Positions 26,435-34,754 of a stretch of DNA of 64,000 bases are shown one piece after another; within the stretch, counting starts at the first letter, position 1, and each line of letters begins with the position of its first letter. Origin of the DNA: CAVVSQ01 sp963848825 (GTDB lineage: Bacteria > Planctomycetota > Planctomycetia > Gemmatales > Gemmataceae). The position numbers and the translations under genes were made by a program. The notes beneath the pieces were generated by a model, which was not told the origin of the DNA, made no database searches, and saw only the letters and a program-made list of their open reading frames with translations. The stretch covers positions 558,001-622,000 of the forward strand of contig CAWKFA010000002.1 in the NCBI GenBank assembly GCA_963848825.1, in the 5' to 3' direction.

Positions 26435-28051
26435 TTATTTCAAGGTTTTGAGCAGTTCTTTGCAGCGGTCGCGTAAATCGGCGTTTGCCATCGGGTTGTT
26501 CGCCAGGGCTTGCAATTGTGTGGTGACATCGGCGCGGGCCCGCACACGGCCGGGGCCAATTTGCATCAGTGCTTGCACCGCCATGACGCGGCCGTCCCCT
26601 TTGCCCACTTCCTTGACGTTGGCCTTTCCCGTATTGGTTTCTTGCCCGGTGCCACCAACGGAAGTTTTCTTGTTTTCGAAGATCAGAATCGTATCGTCTT
26701 TCAGGAACTCCAGAAGCACGCTGAGAACTTCGGGTGGCACGTCCGTCCCCTGCAGGACGCCCAGCATATAAGCGCAGTCGTAGCGGAGCATGCGGTTGCT
26801 TTCATTGCGCGCCTCCGACAGGACCTTGGTAAACGTCGGATAAATCCCCGGAATCATGCGCAGCTCCGCCTTGTGCACGCGCAGCGACCAGACAATTCGC
26901 TCACGTACCTTCGAATCCTGCGTTGGGTCGAGGAGCACCTTGAGCAGCGTGGGCACGGCCTTGACGGCCGCGGGGCACTCGCCGATGCGCGACAGGGCCA
27001 CGGCGGCCTCGATGCGTGTCGGGCTCTTCTCCTGGCCATTGGCAATGACGTTGACCAGGGCGGGGATGGCGGACTCCGCATTGGCGCCGATGCCCCCCAG
27101 CGCCAGGGCGGCATTGGTACGCGTTTCCTCGTCGGGATCGAGCAGCACCTTGACCAGCTCTGGCACGGCGGCTTTCGCGTCGGGTCCGATGTTGCGGAAG
27201 GCGGCGGCCGACAGGCGGCGCAGCTCCACGTCACCGCGCCGTAGTGAATCCAGCAGCACCGGCACGGCCGCCACCGCCTCCTTGCCACCGATATTGCTGA
27301 GCGCCAGGGCCGCATTGGCACGCACCTCGCCGTCCGCATCGGTCAGCGCCCGCCGGATCGCGGCGGCCGCGGCCTTGTCGTCCGGCCCGACGATCTTCAC
27401 CAACACAATCAGGGCCGCCCTGCGCACCTCCGAGTTGTTTTCATCGCACAACGGCAAGAGATCATCGAGCGCGGGCCGCGCCGCCGCGGCATCGAAAGAC
27501 GCCAGCGCCCCCGCGGCATCGCGCTTGACGAGGCCATCGCTATCATGCAGTGCCTGGCGAATGCCTGGTAGGCCCGCGAGACCAATCTTGCCGAGTGCCC
27601 AGGCGACGTTCTGCCGTACCTCGGGCCTGGCGTCCTTGAGGGCGGCGCCCAGCGCGTCGGCGGCCGCCCCGGCGTCGTTGCCCAGACTGCCCAGAGCATA
27701 GGCTGCGCTGCGGCGCACCAGGTAGTCCTTGTCCTTGAGGCCTTGAACCAGGACGGGCAGAAGGCTCGGGGCTTCCGTGAGGTTTTCCGCGCCGATCTCT
27801 CCGAGCGCGAAAGCCGCCGTTTCACGCACCTTGGGGCTGTAATCCTCGCGTAAGCGTTTCATGAGCGCGGGCATGGCAGGCACGGCCTGAAAACCCAGCT
27901 TTCCCAGGGCAAACGCGGCATTGCGGCGCGACGTCTCGTCGGTACGGTCAAGCTCCTTCGCCCAGGCGGCGGCGTTCTTGCCCAAAAATCTCGCTGCGCC
28001 GGGAGCCGTGATTATCAACAAGAGGACGATGCCGGTGGCAGTTTTTCGCAC
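26435..28051 (-). CDS. Secreted HEAT-repeat protein (large)
   Basis: It is 538 residues and intact, with an N-terminal signal segment (ATGIVLLLIITAPGAARF). About twelve HEAT/PBS-lyase-like helical repeats follow (units such as FALGKLGFQAVPAMPALMKRL, ALALSNIGGKEAVAAVPVLL, ALALGGIGANAESAIPALV). Such repeats are protein-binding solenoids with no enzymatic residues. It is the second gene of a pair with the other HEAT gene, 20 bases downstream on the same strand. Confidence 0.88.
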   Translation of the reverse strand: MRKTATGIVLLLIITAPGAARFLGKNAAAWAKELDRTDETSRRNAAFALGKLGFQAVPAMPALMKRLREDYSPKVRETAAFALGEIGAENLTEAPSLLPVLVQGLKDKDYLVRRSAAYALGSLGNDAGAAADALGAALKDARPEVRQNVAWALGKIGLAGLPGIRQALHDSDGLVKRDAAGALASFDAAAARPALDDLLPLCDENNSEVRRAALIVLVKIVGPDDKAAAAAIRRALTDADGEVRANAALALSNIGGKEAVAAVPVLLDSLRRGDVELRRLSAAAFRNIGPDAKAAVPELVKVLLDPDEETRTNAALALGGIGANAESAIPALVNVIANGQEKSPTRIEAAVALSRIGECPAAVKAVPTLLKVLLDPTQDSKVRERIVWSLRVHKAELRMIPGIYPTFTKVLSEARNESNRMLRYDCAYMLGVLQGTDVPPEVLSVLLEFLKDDTILIFENKKTSVGGTGQETNTGKANVKEVGKGDGRVMAVQALMQIGPGRVRARADVTTQLQALANNPMANADLRDRCKELLKTLK

Positions 28052-28071
28052 GGTTGCACCCTCCCAGAAAG

Positions 28072-29158
28072 CTAGTTGATTTTCTTGGCATTGATTTGAT
28101 TGATGGCATCGTCCGCCATTTTTCTCACGGCTTCATCCCGCGCCGGATCGACCTTGAGGCGTTCCAGCAACGGCAACGCGCTGATGGCTGCCGGCCCCAT
28201 CCGGCCCAGTGCCCAGGCGGCCCAGCTTACCACCAGCGATTCGCGGTCATTCAGACATTTCGTCAAGCGGGGGATCGTTTCCTTGGCCTGGGTTCCGAGC
28301 GTGCCCAACGCCTGTACCGCCTGGATGCGCGTATTGACTTCTGGGTTGGTCACCATCTGGGAGATCAACTCGACACGATCCTTGTCCACGGTAGCCGTGA
28401 TGTTCATGATGGACAGGTGCGCCCAGATGCGCACGCTGGCTTCCGCATCTTTATTGGCCACCGGCTCGAGCGCCCTGACCAGGTTGAGACGAACCTCGGG
28501 GTTTACCGGCCCGCCCAGGAAAGTAAGCGACTGAATGGCCCCCAGACGCACCTGCAGCGCGGCGTCGCCCAGCGCCCCATAGAGTGCCTTGAGCACGTTC
28601 ACGCTCGGGCCATTCACCTTGTCGATAGCGATTTGACCGAGGGCGATGGCAGCAGCCTGCCGGGTTTCCCAGGTGGCGGTGTCCTTGACCACGTTGATTA
28701 CTTCCGGGATGGCATCTTTGGCTTCCGGCCCCATGGCACCCAGCGCCTGCGCCGCCCGATAACGCACGATCGATTGGCTATCCGCCAAAGAGCTGCTTCA
28801 GGATCGTCACCGCGTCCTTGACCAACTTGGGATCGGCTTCCTTGTAGTTTCCCAGAATAAACCCCAGCGCGATTGCGCCATTGACGCGCACACTGGCATC
28901 GACCGGCGTCTGGGGCGTATGCTTCCGCAAACGATCCAGAATGGCCGGCACACCCAGGTAAGCTCTGTCCGGCCCGAACGATACCACCATCTTGATGGCG
29001 TGCTCGCTCTTACTCTGGTCCTTGGAAGGGATCTGGCTGATCCAGTATTCCAGCGTATGGCCGCCAACCTCCGAAAGCTGCGTTCCCTGCGACCAAAGCG
29101 GGGCGGACGATACTTCGGCGAACATAAAGCAAGCCAGGCCAAGAAGCCGCCAACGCAT
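28072..29158 (-). CDS. Secreted HEAT-repeat protein (small), one frameshift
   Basis: The start is ATG at 29158 (MRWRLLGLACFMFAEVSSAP, a signal peptide). About seven HEAT units follow, including AHLSIMNITATVDKDRVELI and AAWALGRMGPAAISALPLLERL. The frame changes near 28790; deleting one T of a CTCTTTGG run gives ILKQLLADSQSIVRYRAAQALGAMG in one line. It is the first gene of the pair with the larger HEAT protein and has no visible enzymatic motif. A role in scaffolding outside the cytoplasm is inference. Confidence 0.85.
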
Positions 29159-29322
29159 TTTATTCCCTCTTGTCGTCTTCCCCACTTTAGCGTACCACGC
29201 CATGTGTCCGCGCGGCAACGAGGAAAAACGAGGTCCACGCTCGAACGCCGCCGCGAAAGGCGTTCGCCCTTCGCCCTCGCGTTCACTACACTAGTCGCTA
29301 CTTAAGCAAAAGGAGATTAGTC

Positions 29323-29403
29323 ATGCGTAAGAAAGAACTCAGGACGGCTGCCAAACGGCGGCGCAAGGCCTACAACCATCCCCGTCCCAAGAAGAAACGA
29401 TAA
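29323..29403 (+). CDS. 26-residue, extremely basic microprotein
   Basis: ATG at 29323 stands seven bases after a strong AAAGGAGA ribosome binding site. The product is about half Lys/Arg (MRKKELRTAAKRRRKAYN and then PKKKR at the end) with no acidic residue beyond one Glu. Length and composition recall very small ribosome-associated or RNA-binding proteins. I cannot name a family with certainty. It lies divergent from the HEAT genes and 24 bases before the convergent methyltransferase stop. The strong ribosome binding site and coding composition make it more than a chance frame. Confidence 0.6.
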   Translation: MRKKELRTAAKRRRKAYNHPRPKKKR

Positions 29404-29427
29404 ACGCGAACGTGGCCGGCAGGTCCG

Positions 29428-30239
29428 TCATGCCGGACACCGCGCCGCTACCAAAAACCCGGTAAGGCCGGCAAAGAACCGGCCCGACCGATCCATGTCG
29501 GCCAACCCGTGCAGCCAGGCCTCCCCCTCCAAGGCCGTCACGGTCCCCTTCTCCATGGCTCGCTGCACAGTATTGCGGCCAATCAAGGGATGCGCCAGCT
29601 CCGGCGTCAGCATCAAAGTAAACGGCTCAATAAGCAGGTCTTGCAGGCCAGCAGCGGCCACCAGCGCCGGGCATGTGCCGGCCCAGCCAGCCATCGCGGA
29701 AGCTGTCGCACCAGGCGTTGACGATCCTGCGCAAGCCCACGGTCCTGGGCGCCGATAAACAGGGTCTCAAAATCCACCTCGAAGACAACCACGCGCCCGC
29801 CCGGCCGCGTCACCCGCTTCATCTCCGCGAGCGCCTGCCCCGCATCCGGCACATGCATCAGACTACGGTCGGCCCGGCAGCCGTCAAAGCTTTTGGCCTC
29901 GAACGGTAGCCCAAGGCAATCCCCGCAACAAAACTCGACCGGCAAACCCCCACCCTCGGCCCGCCGCCGCGCCACCCCAATCATCGCCTGGCTATTGTCG
30001 ATGCCGACAACTTTGCCACCAGGCCCCACCAGCGTCGCCATGTCCCGAACATCGTCCCCCGTGCCGCAGCCGACGTCCAGCACCACACGCCCCGGCGCCA
30101 GCTCCAGAAGGTCGATCATCCGCCGCTTATAAGCCCGAAACGAAGCCGCGGCACAGGCGGCATCCAAAAAGCGCACGAAATAATCGGGGTCCGCCGTGGC
30201 ATCAATCCGACCGAACTCCGCCAAACGCGTCGTTTCCAT
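29428..30239 (-). CDS. Class I SAM-dependent methyltransferase (frameshifted)
   Basis: The start is ATG at 30239 (METTRLAEFGRID). SAM-binding motif I is VVLDVGCGTGDDV, with GIDNSQAMI and FDGCRADRSLMHVPD further on. The frame shifts near 29690. Removing one G and one C of short runs turns RWLAGPAHARR into RWLAGRHMPALVAAAGLQDL, which leads into the C-terminal part ending at 29428. UbiE/COQ5-like in general layout; the substrate is unknown. It is divergently placed next to the tRNA-Glu promoter, which starts two bases upstream of its start codon. Confidence 0.83.
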
Positions 30240-30240
30240 G

Positions 30241-30268
30241 TTGACAGCCCTTCGGCAGCCACTATACA
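30241..30268 (+). promoter_or_regulatory. Sigma-70-type promoter of tRNA-Glu
   Basis: A TTGACA box at 30241-30246 and TATACA at 30263-30268 with a 16-base spacer, twelve bases before the tRNA. This is the clearest consensus promoter seen in the window. Confidence 0.75.
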
Positions 30269-30280
30269 AAAAGGATAGCC

Positions 30281-30353
30281 GCCCCCATCGTCTAGTGGCC
30301 TAGGACATAGCCCTCTCACGGCTAAGACAGGGGTTCGAGTCCCCTTGGGGGTA
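30281..30353 (+). tRNA. tRNA-Glu (anticodon CUC)
   Basis: 73 bases fold as a standard cloverleaf. The acceptor GCCCCCA pairs with TGGGGGT, with one G-U at the end. The D arm is GTC/GAC with AGTGG in the loop, and the anticodon stem is TAGCC/GGCTA with loop CTCTCAC, giving anticodon CTC. The T arm is AGGGG/CCCCT with loop TTCGAGT. CCA is not encoded; A is the discriminator. The 3' end is repeated 2.5 kb downstream. Confidence 0.96.
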
Positions 30354-30620
30354 AATTACACAGGCATCTGGTTTATCCGCAGAATCCTTGGAAAAACGAG
30401 AGTTTTCCAGGGATTTTTGCATTGATGGGCCATGGTTGTTAGGTGATTGTTCCTTCTCACAGCGTCCCGCCAAATCTCCTGAAATAGCCGGGTATGGGCC
30501 AAGGTGTAGGCCCGCGTGGAATTGCCGTCCATCGGTCCCCGTGGCAGCCAAGGTTTTGTTTTCGGGCGCGGTCAAGGCAATTGGATTGGACGGCTCGGTC
30601 AGCGGTTCTTCGGCGGCCTC
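30300..30620 (-). pseudogene. Possible C-terminal remnant of a tyrosine recombinase (integrase)
   Basis: An open frame without start (it continues upstream to a stop at 30621) reads APENKTLAATGTDGR and ends inside the tRNA in the antisense direction with YPQGDSNPCLSRERAMS. Planctomycete integrases often carry an ATGTDG-like stretch in their poorly conserved C-terminal tail and end near a tRNA 3' end; this recollection is the only basis. The catalytic domain (R-H-R-Y) is absent. The position at the tRNA end of the presumed island fits an integrase remnant. Confidence 0.35.
30383..30419 (+). terminator. Rho-independent terminator after tRNA-Glu
   Basis: The stem AATCCTTGGAAAA pairs with TTTTCCAGGGATT (one G-U), with a seven-base loop and a T5 tract. 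It lies 30 bases after the tRNA. Confidence 0.8.
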
Positions 30621-30750
30621 TCATTTACTTGTATCTCCGTTATCATCAAGGTATATTGATTGGGCTCGATATAGTTTCGTCATTCCGATAAAGGACGAGT
30701 GACGGGCCTGTCGATGACTGATTTGGCATACTGGGCGAAAGGAGGAGGCG

Positions 30751-31296
30751 ATGACGACGTTTGATCTTGCCGAAGTACGTGGCATTCACCGCCGACCTGG
30801 ACGCCCGGATGAAAGAGTGCGAGAGCGGCGAGGGTATGCAGTGCGCGAACCTCGACGACACGCTTCGGCATTACGCCGAGTTGTGCTGCAGATTTTCTGA
30901 AGGGGTGCGGCAATGGGGACTTGCCATCTTCTATGGCCGTGTTGCTTTCGACCCCGAAGTTGAGACACTCTTGTTTGGTGGGGCGGACGAGTTATACCAC
31001 CGGGCAAGCCAGATGTGGGAGTATGGACAAGGATTGCAGGGCGAGTGTTTCGTCCTGGAGAACGGCGCGGCGCTGGGCTCTGCTCTGTGGCGTCTGGACC
31101 GGCTACTTTCGGCTTGGGTAACACCCAAACCGGCAACTGCTCCCTTGCGCGGAACGGCTTCCAGTTGGCCCCCAATGCGAAGGACGAGGTCCAAAGGCGT
31201 GTCGATACGCTTCCCCCCCTTCCCGTGGACTGGCGGCCTGACGATCCGGGCAGACGCGCCCTTTTGAAAAAGAAACGCCGACAACGACTGGCGTGA
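30751..31296 (+). CDS. Hypothetical protein (frameshifted), Gemmata-type family
   Basis: ATG at 30751 follows AAAGGAGGAGG, a strong ribosome binding site. The first ten codons read MTTFDLAEVR; near 30775 removing one T gives AFTADLDARMKECESGEGMQC in the next frame. A second shift near 31110 leads to NTQTGNCSLARNGFQLAP and the end at 31296. The protein is about 180 residues, helical, with LPPLPVDWRPDDPGRRAL at the C-terminus. I associate this pattern with unknown proteins of Gemmataceae but cannot name a function. The 397-base gap before it holds the tRNA terminator and the integrase remnant. Confidence 0.65.
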
Positions 31297-31334
31297 ATTT
31301 CTCGCCCTGGTTTTTCTTTGCTGGCTAACGGAGT

Positions 31335-31892
31335 ATGGCAAACGGCCCGCCTATCCCGCTTACCGCGGACTCGATCACACTACAAAGCCCCGTTTTTGAG
31401 GCAATCTCCAGTTGGCCGTTCGCGGACCCGTTTGTTAACCGCTTGCTGCAAGATGACATCCCCCAGCGAGTTCAGTTCAGCAATTGCCGTATTTGGAGGT
31501 ACCGTGACCCAGACGGACGCCTAGTCGGATTCGGGACGCTGGATGTTTGCGAGGATTGCAAAGAATTCACGACTGGAAAACTTCATCCGTACATTCCATT
31601 GCTTGCCATCAATCCGACGATCAAAAGTCTGGGGTATGGTACTAGCATCGTTCGTCACCTGATTGAAGAGGCGGCAATTCTTGTCTTGCTGGACCTGTGT
31701 CACGATGTGGTGTTCTTGGATGTGTATACCACAAGCGAGAAGGCCGTCCGTCTCTACACCGCGTGTGGCTTTGTAACGATCAGCCCGGAACCAATCCCAG
31801 ATCACAAAGAGGGAAAAACCTATATTATCATGGCCAAGCGCGTTTCCAGCGGTCCAACAAAGAATAGCCCCGTTGTGAAGGTGGCTCCGTAA
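31335..31892 (+). CDS. GNAT-family N-acetyltransferase
   Basis: It is 185 residues and intact. Acetyl-CoA-binding motif A is seen in PLLAINPTIKSLGYGTSIVRHLIE (the GYG turn stands for the usual R/Q-x-x-G-x-G/A). The motif B region reads AVRLYTACGFVTI. Family members acetylate amines on small molecules or proteins; the substrate is unknown. It lies in the tRNA-bounded island, 38 bases after the upstream hypothetical gene. The codon use is less GC-rich than in flanking genes. Confidence 0.82.
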   Translation: MANGPPIPLTADSITLQSPVFEAISSWPFADPFVNRLLQDDIPQRVQFSNCRIWRYRDPDGRLVGFGTLDVCEDCKEFTTGKLHPYIPLLAINPTIKSLGYGTSIVRHLIEEAAILVLLDLCHDVVFLDVYTTSEKAVRLYTACGFVTISPEPIPDHKEGKTYIIMAKRVSSGPTKNSPVVKVAP

Positions 31893-31944
31893 TACTCGGG
31901 TGCCTTCGGTTTTCACACCACTTTTGACCGCAGCAACCTGATAC

Positions 31945-32541
31945 TTAGGGTTTGATCTTGGTCCGGTTGGCTTTGATGAATTCCAAAAGCTGCACTTCAA
32001 TGTTTTCCGGTCTCTCGAAGTAGAGCCTATCGCACTTATTGAATGCTTCGGAACGCTTTTCGTTTTTTTCCCAGCTTCCGGTCGCGACTTCCTCGGGGGT
32101 TATTGGATCTTGCTGCACAATAATCAGCGATTTCTGGGTTATTTCCGCCGTTCTTGGGCAACCAATTCGGCCGAGCGATTGCACAATGATGGGTGCATAC
32201 TCTGGCGTGTTGACAAAGAACTGGCCATATCCGCCGTTGTTGACTTCGCGTTCAAGAGCTTCAATGGCAGAAATGATCCGCTCTTCGTCGGAAAGTCCTG
32301 CCTCTCCCACCCGCGCGGCTTTCTGGCTCATTGCTTGCTCGAAGGCCAGAACCAAGGAATCGATGCGATACTTACCTTCAAGCGCGATAAGTTGCTCCAC
32401 CGACTGACCGGAGTATCCATCAAGCCATTGAAGATCCGTCATGGTATTGGCCTCATAATGCAGAAGCCAGCCAAGTGCGATGGCCAAAGCCACGCACATT
32501 AGAGAAAGGCACGTTAGCTTGCGCCATGTTAGCTTCCGCAT
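31945..32541 (-). CDS. Membrane-anchored DUF4375 (DMP19-like) protein
   Basis: It is 198 residues. The N-terminal helix LTCLSLMCVALAIALGWLL anchors it, with a basic cytoplasmic start. The family motif is VNNGGYGQFFVNTPEYAPI (residues 90-110). In Neisseria the namesake DMP19 is a DNA-mimic protein, but this copy has a membrane anchor, so a different role is likely. It is convergent with the GNAT gene. It lies inside the island, whereas a second family member at 33035-33505 lies just outside. Confidence 0.8.
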   Translation of the reverse strand: MRKLTWRKLTCLSLMCVALAIALGWLLHYEANTMTDLQWLDGYSGQSVEQLIALEGKYRIDSLVLAFEQAMSQKAARVGEAGLSDEERIISAIEALEREVNNGGYGQFFVNTPEYAPIIVQSLGRIGCPRTAEITQKSLIIVQQDPITPEEVATGSWEKNEKRSEAFNKCDRLYFERPENIEVQLLEFIKANRTKIKP

Positions 32542-32850
32542 TGCTTCCGCCGAAACCGGTACGTCTGGTGACCTTTCGCCTGTAAGTCCCAGAGTCTACC
32601 ACCCTGGCAAGTGCTCCGCAATGCCCGGCATTACCGGGGTAGGCGATTTCGCTTTTGAAGTTCATGGAGACCCAATCAAGGCAAGCATGGCCCGCCGCAT
32701 CGGCTCCAGTAACGTCGGCCACGCTTTAATGATCTTAACCAAGTCGGGTCAATCTTGGGGTTTTCGGTCGAAAATGCACCGCTTTTTTGCAGCGCTCAAA
32801 GAATCGCGTCGCCCTAAACCCTTGCCGGCATTAGAATTTACGTTGTTCGT

Positions 32851-32870
32851 TTCGAGTCCCTTTGGGGGTA
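32851..32870 (+). repeat. Distal repeat of the tRNA-Glu 3' end (att-like)
   Basis: TTCGAGTCCCTTTGGGGGTA matches the tRNA 3' end at 30334-30353 in 19 of 20 positions (C to T at the eleventh). No anticodon or acceptor 5' part precedes it, so it is not a second tRNA gene. Confidence 0.8.
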
Positions 32871-32914
32871 TCCCTTCATTTTGCATGGTACTTTTTGAAG
32901 CCGCCCCCTTTTGC

Positions 32915-32941
32915 AAAAAGCCCGGATTTTCCGGGCTTTTT
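32915..32941 (+). terminator. Rho-independent terminator downstream of the att-like repeat
   Basis: The perfect stem AAAAAGCCCGG / CCGGGCTTTTT has an ATTTT loop and works on either strand. It could be the original tRNA-Glu terminator displaced by the island. Confidence 0.85.
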
Positions 32942-33034
32942 GCTTTCCTGGAACAGCCCACGATTTTTTGCCAAGGTAAGTCACCTAGCGAGCAGTTCGA
33001 CCGCCTTCATCGGTAGGCCAGGTACCATGCTTTG

Positions 33035-33505
33035 TTAGCCCATGCCTCTTGCAATGGCCTTCTCTGCGTAGGCGTTGGCCGCGTCATCCCAATTGTCCGC
33101 CCATTCGTAGAAGTGCTCGTCTAGCTGGTGGAATGGATCCCATCCGTCGCTAACACGCCGCTGGCGCATTGGCAGGAACACTTCACGGTCGTCTCGGGCC
33201 CTCGGATACGGCGTGCCGAAATGCTTCATGGCCTCGGTCAGTATTTCAGCCCATTCAACTGCGCCGATGGCTAGGAAGCCGTCCAGCGCTTCCGGCGCCA
33301 ACAGACCGGTTGTGTTAGAAAAGAACTGATGGAATCCGCCGTTGCGAACCTCAGACTGGCACCAATGGGCGGCGTATAGATTGCCAACCTCGGGACGTAC
33401 AGACTGGAATTGACGAACAAACTCCACGGGGCCGTTGTCCCAACTCTGGTTAAGCGTGAGCCAGACCGGTTCGACCAGCGTCCAGTAGTCAAAACCTTTC
33501 GCCAT
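33035..33505 (-). CDS. DUF4375 (DMP19-like) protein, soluble
   Basis: It is 156 residues and intact, with the family motif VRNGGFHQFFSNTTGLL at residues 52-68. It has no signal or membrane segment. Many acidic residues in the C-terminal half (DEHFYEWADNWDDAANAY) recall DNA-mimic proteins, although composition alone is weak evidence. A paralogue is encoded 500 bases away on the same strand. I cannot say what it binds. Confidence 0.8.
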   Translation of the reverse strand: MAKGFDYWTLVEPVWLTLNQSWDNGPVEFVRQFQSVRPEVGNLYAAHWCQSEVRNGGFHQFFSNTTGLLAPEALDGFLAIGAVEWAEILTEAMKHFGTPYPRARDDREVFLPMRQRRVSDGWDPFHQLDEHFYEWADNWDDAANAYAEKAIARGMG

Positions 33506-33698
33506 CGTTTTTTATTGGGGTAAGAACCAAGCTCGCCCGGCCGAGGTTCGGCGGCAACCTCCTTCAGTAAAGGTACTAACTCTTTCGAGCGATATCGCGA
33601 TGCCGGGCGCCATGCACTTCATATTGAAACCGTGCCCGTCTGGGGTGTCAACTCTTAACTAGCGGCATCTCAGCCAAAGGGTAGAGAGCGAATCTATT

Positions 33699-34022
33699 AT
33701 GGCATCTGAAAACGAGCACCAGTCTCAACCACCCGAATGGAGCAAGTTCATTGCCATGGAGTCGGTTAGCCTGCAAGGCGTGACCATACCGCCCGCCGTC
33801 CTCGCAATGGTCCCCGAAGCGGTGGTGCGCGAGAATTTGGTGATCCCCCTGTCGCAGGAAAATGGCGTCCTACGCATCGTCGTTCATGACCCGTCCGATT
33901 TCGACACCCTACAAAAGCTCCAGTTCATCCTGAACATGGCCATACAACCGGTCCTCGCCCCGAAGGAGCAGATCGCCGAGGCGATCAACCGGCACTATGG
34001 CCAGACCGAAGCCTCCAGTTGA
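33699..34022 (+). CDS. Stand-alone type II secretion GspE/PilB N-terminal (MshEN-type) domain
   Basis: It is 107 residues. VTIPPAVLAMVPEAVVRENLVIPL and LRIVVHDPSDFDTLQKLQF match the second half of the GspE/PilB N-terminal domain (MshEN/T2SSE_N). The ATPase part is absent, and the stop after GQTEASS is genuine in all frames seen. A free-standing domain of this kind could act as an adaptor for a type II secretion or type IV pilus ATPase, or as a nucleotide sensor. No secretion genes are nearby. Confidence 0.75.
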   Translation: MASENEHQSQPPEWSKFIAMESVSLQGVTIPPAVLAMVPEAVVRENLVIPLSQENGVLRIVVHDPSDFDTLQKLQFILNMAIQPVLAPKEQIAEAINRHYGQTEASS

Positions 34023-34069
34023 AGCACGCGGGGCGGCTCGACACCGCCGTCTGCGAAAAGCCATGCCCG

Positions 34070-34565
34070 TTACCACATGGGCGGATACCCAAGATGACGA
34101 CGAAGCAAGCCGATTTGGCCAGCGTGCAGCATTTCATGATTGGCGCACCATAATCAGCGCCAGCAGCTTTGTCTTGGCAAACGGGTGAGGATGCGGCACG
34201 GGTTGATCCAGGGCGGCTTCGTCCAGCCCCGGCAGTTCCCTTAGGACATGTTCATGAACCCGATCTAGAACTCCCCTGATTTCTTCCGGAGAAAACGCCG
34301 AATCTTCGACTGGCACTGAATTCGCCCCAAATAGGCGTTTGAATTCCGACGAGAACAGGGCATCGTCTTGTGGCTGCGGTCCTCGAATACGCCAAAGGGC
34401 CAGCCGGTACTCGGAATAAGCCAGATGGCCCACCTGCCAGGCGACGTGGCTGACGCTGCCCGGTGGCTGCCGAAACCACTCGGTGGCGGGAACCTTGTCG
34501 AGAAGCCCGAGGGTGTAGTTGCGGGTGAAGACGATTTGCTCGATGGCAAGCTGCAGCCGGGACAT
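34070..34565 (-). CDS. DinB-family metal-dependent protein (one frameshift)
   Basis: The start is ATG at 34565. A four-helix bundle of the DinB/YfiT type is expected, with the metal-site His in SHVAWQVGHLAYSEYRLA. The frame changes near 34150; the continuing frame reads WCANHEMLHAGQIGLLRRHLG, which supplies the second His pair typical of the family, and it ends with TAA at 34070. The full length is about 165 residues. Family members are DNA-damage induced in some bacteria or act as thiol transferases; the reaction is not known here. Confidence 0.8.
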
Positions 34566-34754
34566 TATGTTTTTTCCTTTTCGAGCAAGGCAGGCTGAGG
34601 GTCAAGCGCCGAGTATTGTATTTGAATGGCGAAGAACCGCACGCAACCTCGTCCGCCAGCGGGGCGGTCGGTAAAATTGAAGTGGCGTTGGTTCGCCTTT
34701 TTTCCACAAACGACGGGTAATCTCCAGAAGCGTGAATTAATTGTACGGTGCGAA

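Larger units (their letters stand above)
30334..32870. mobile_element. Putative tRNA-Glu-integrated island (about 2.5 kb)
   Basis: The 20 bases at the tRNA 3' end (30334-30353) recur at 32851-32870 with one mismatch. A second strong terminator follows the distal copy. The interior has visibly lower GC than the flanks and holds an integrase-like remnant, a family of unknown function, a GNAT acetyltransferase and a DUF4375 protein. No intact integrase is present, so the island would be fixed or mobilised in trans. Confidence 0.6.
32542..33034. other. 493-base intergenic region with island end and terminator
   Basis: No gene is supported. The left part should hold the promoter of the DUF4375 gene. 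It also has the tRNA-end repeat at 32851-32870 and the hairpin terminator at 32915-32941. Confidence 0.6.

Noticed and set aside
30388..30702. Plus-strand frame of 104 codons after the tRNA
   Set aside because: It spans the tRNA terminator hairpin, has no ribosome binding site and resembles no family; the opposite-strand integrase-like frame is more plausible.
32840..32870. Second tRNA gene
   Set aside because: Only the T-loop and acceptor 3' strand are present; no anticodon arm or 5' acceptor strand is found upstream.
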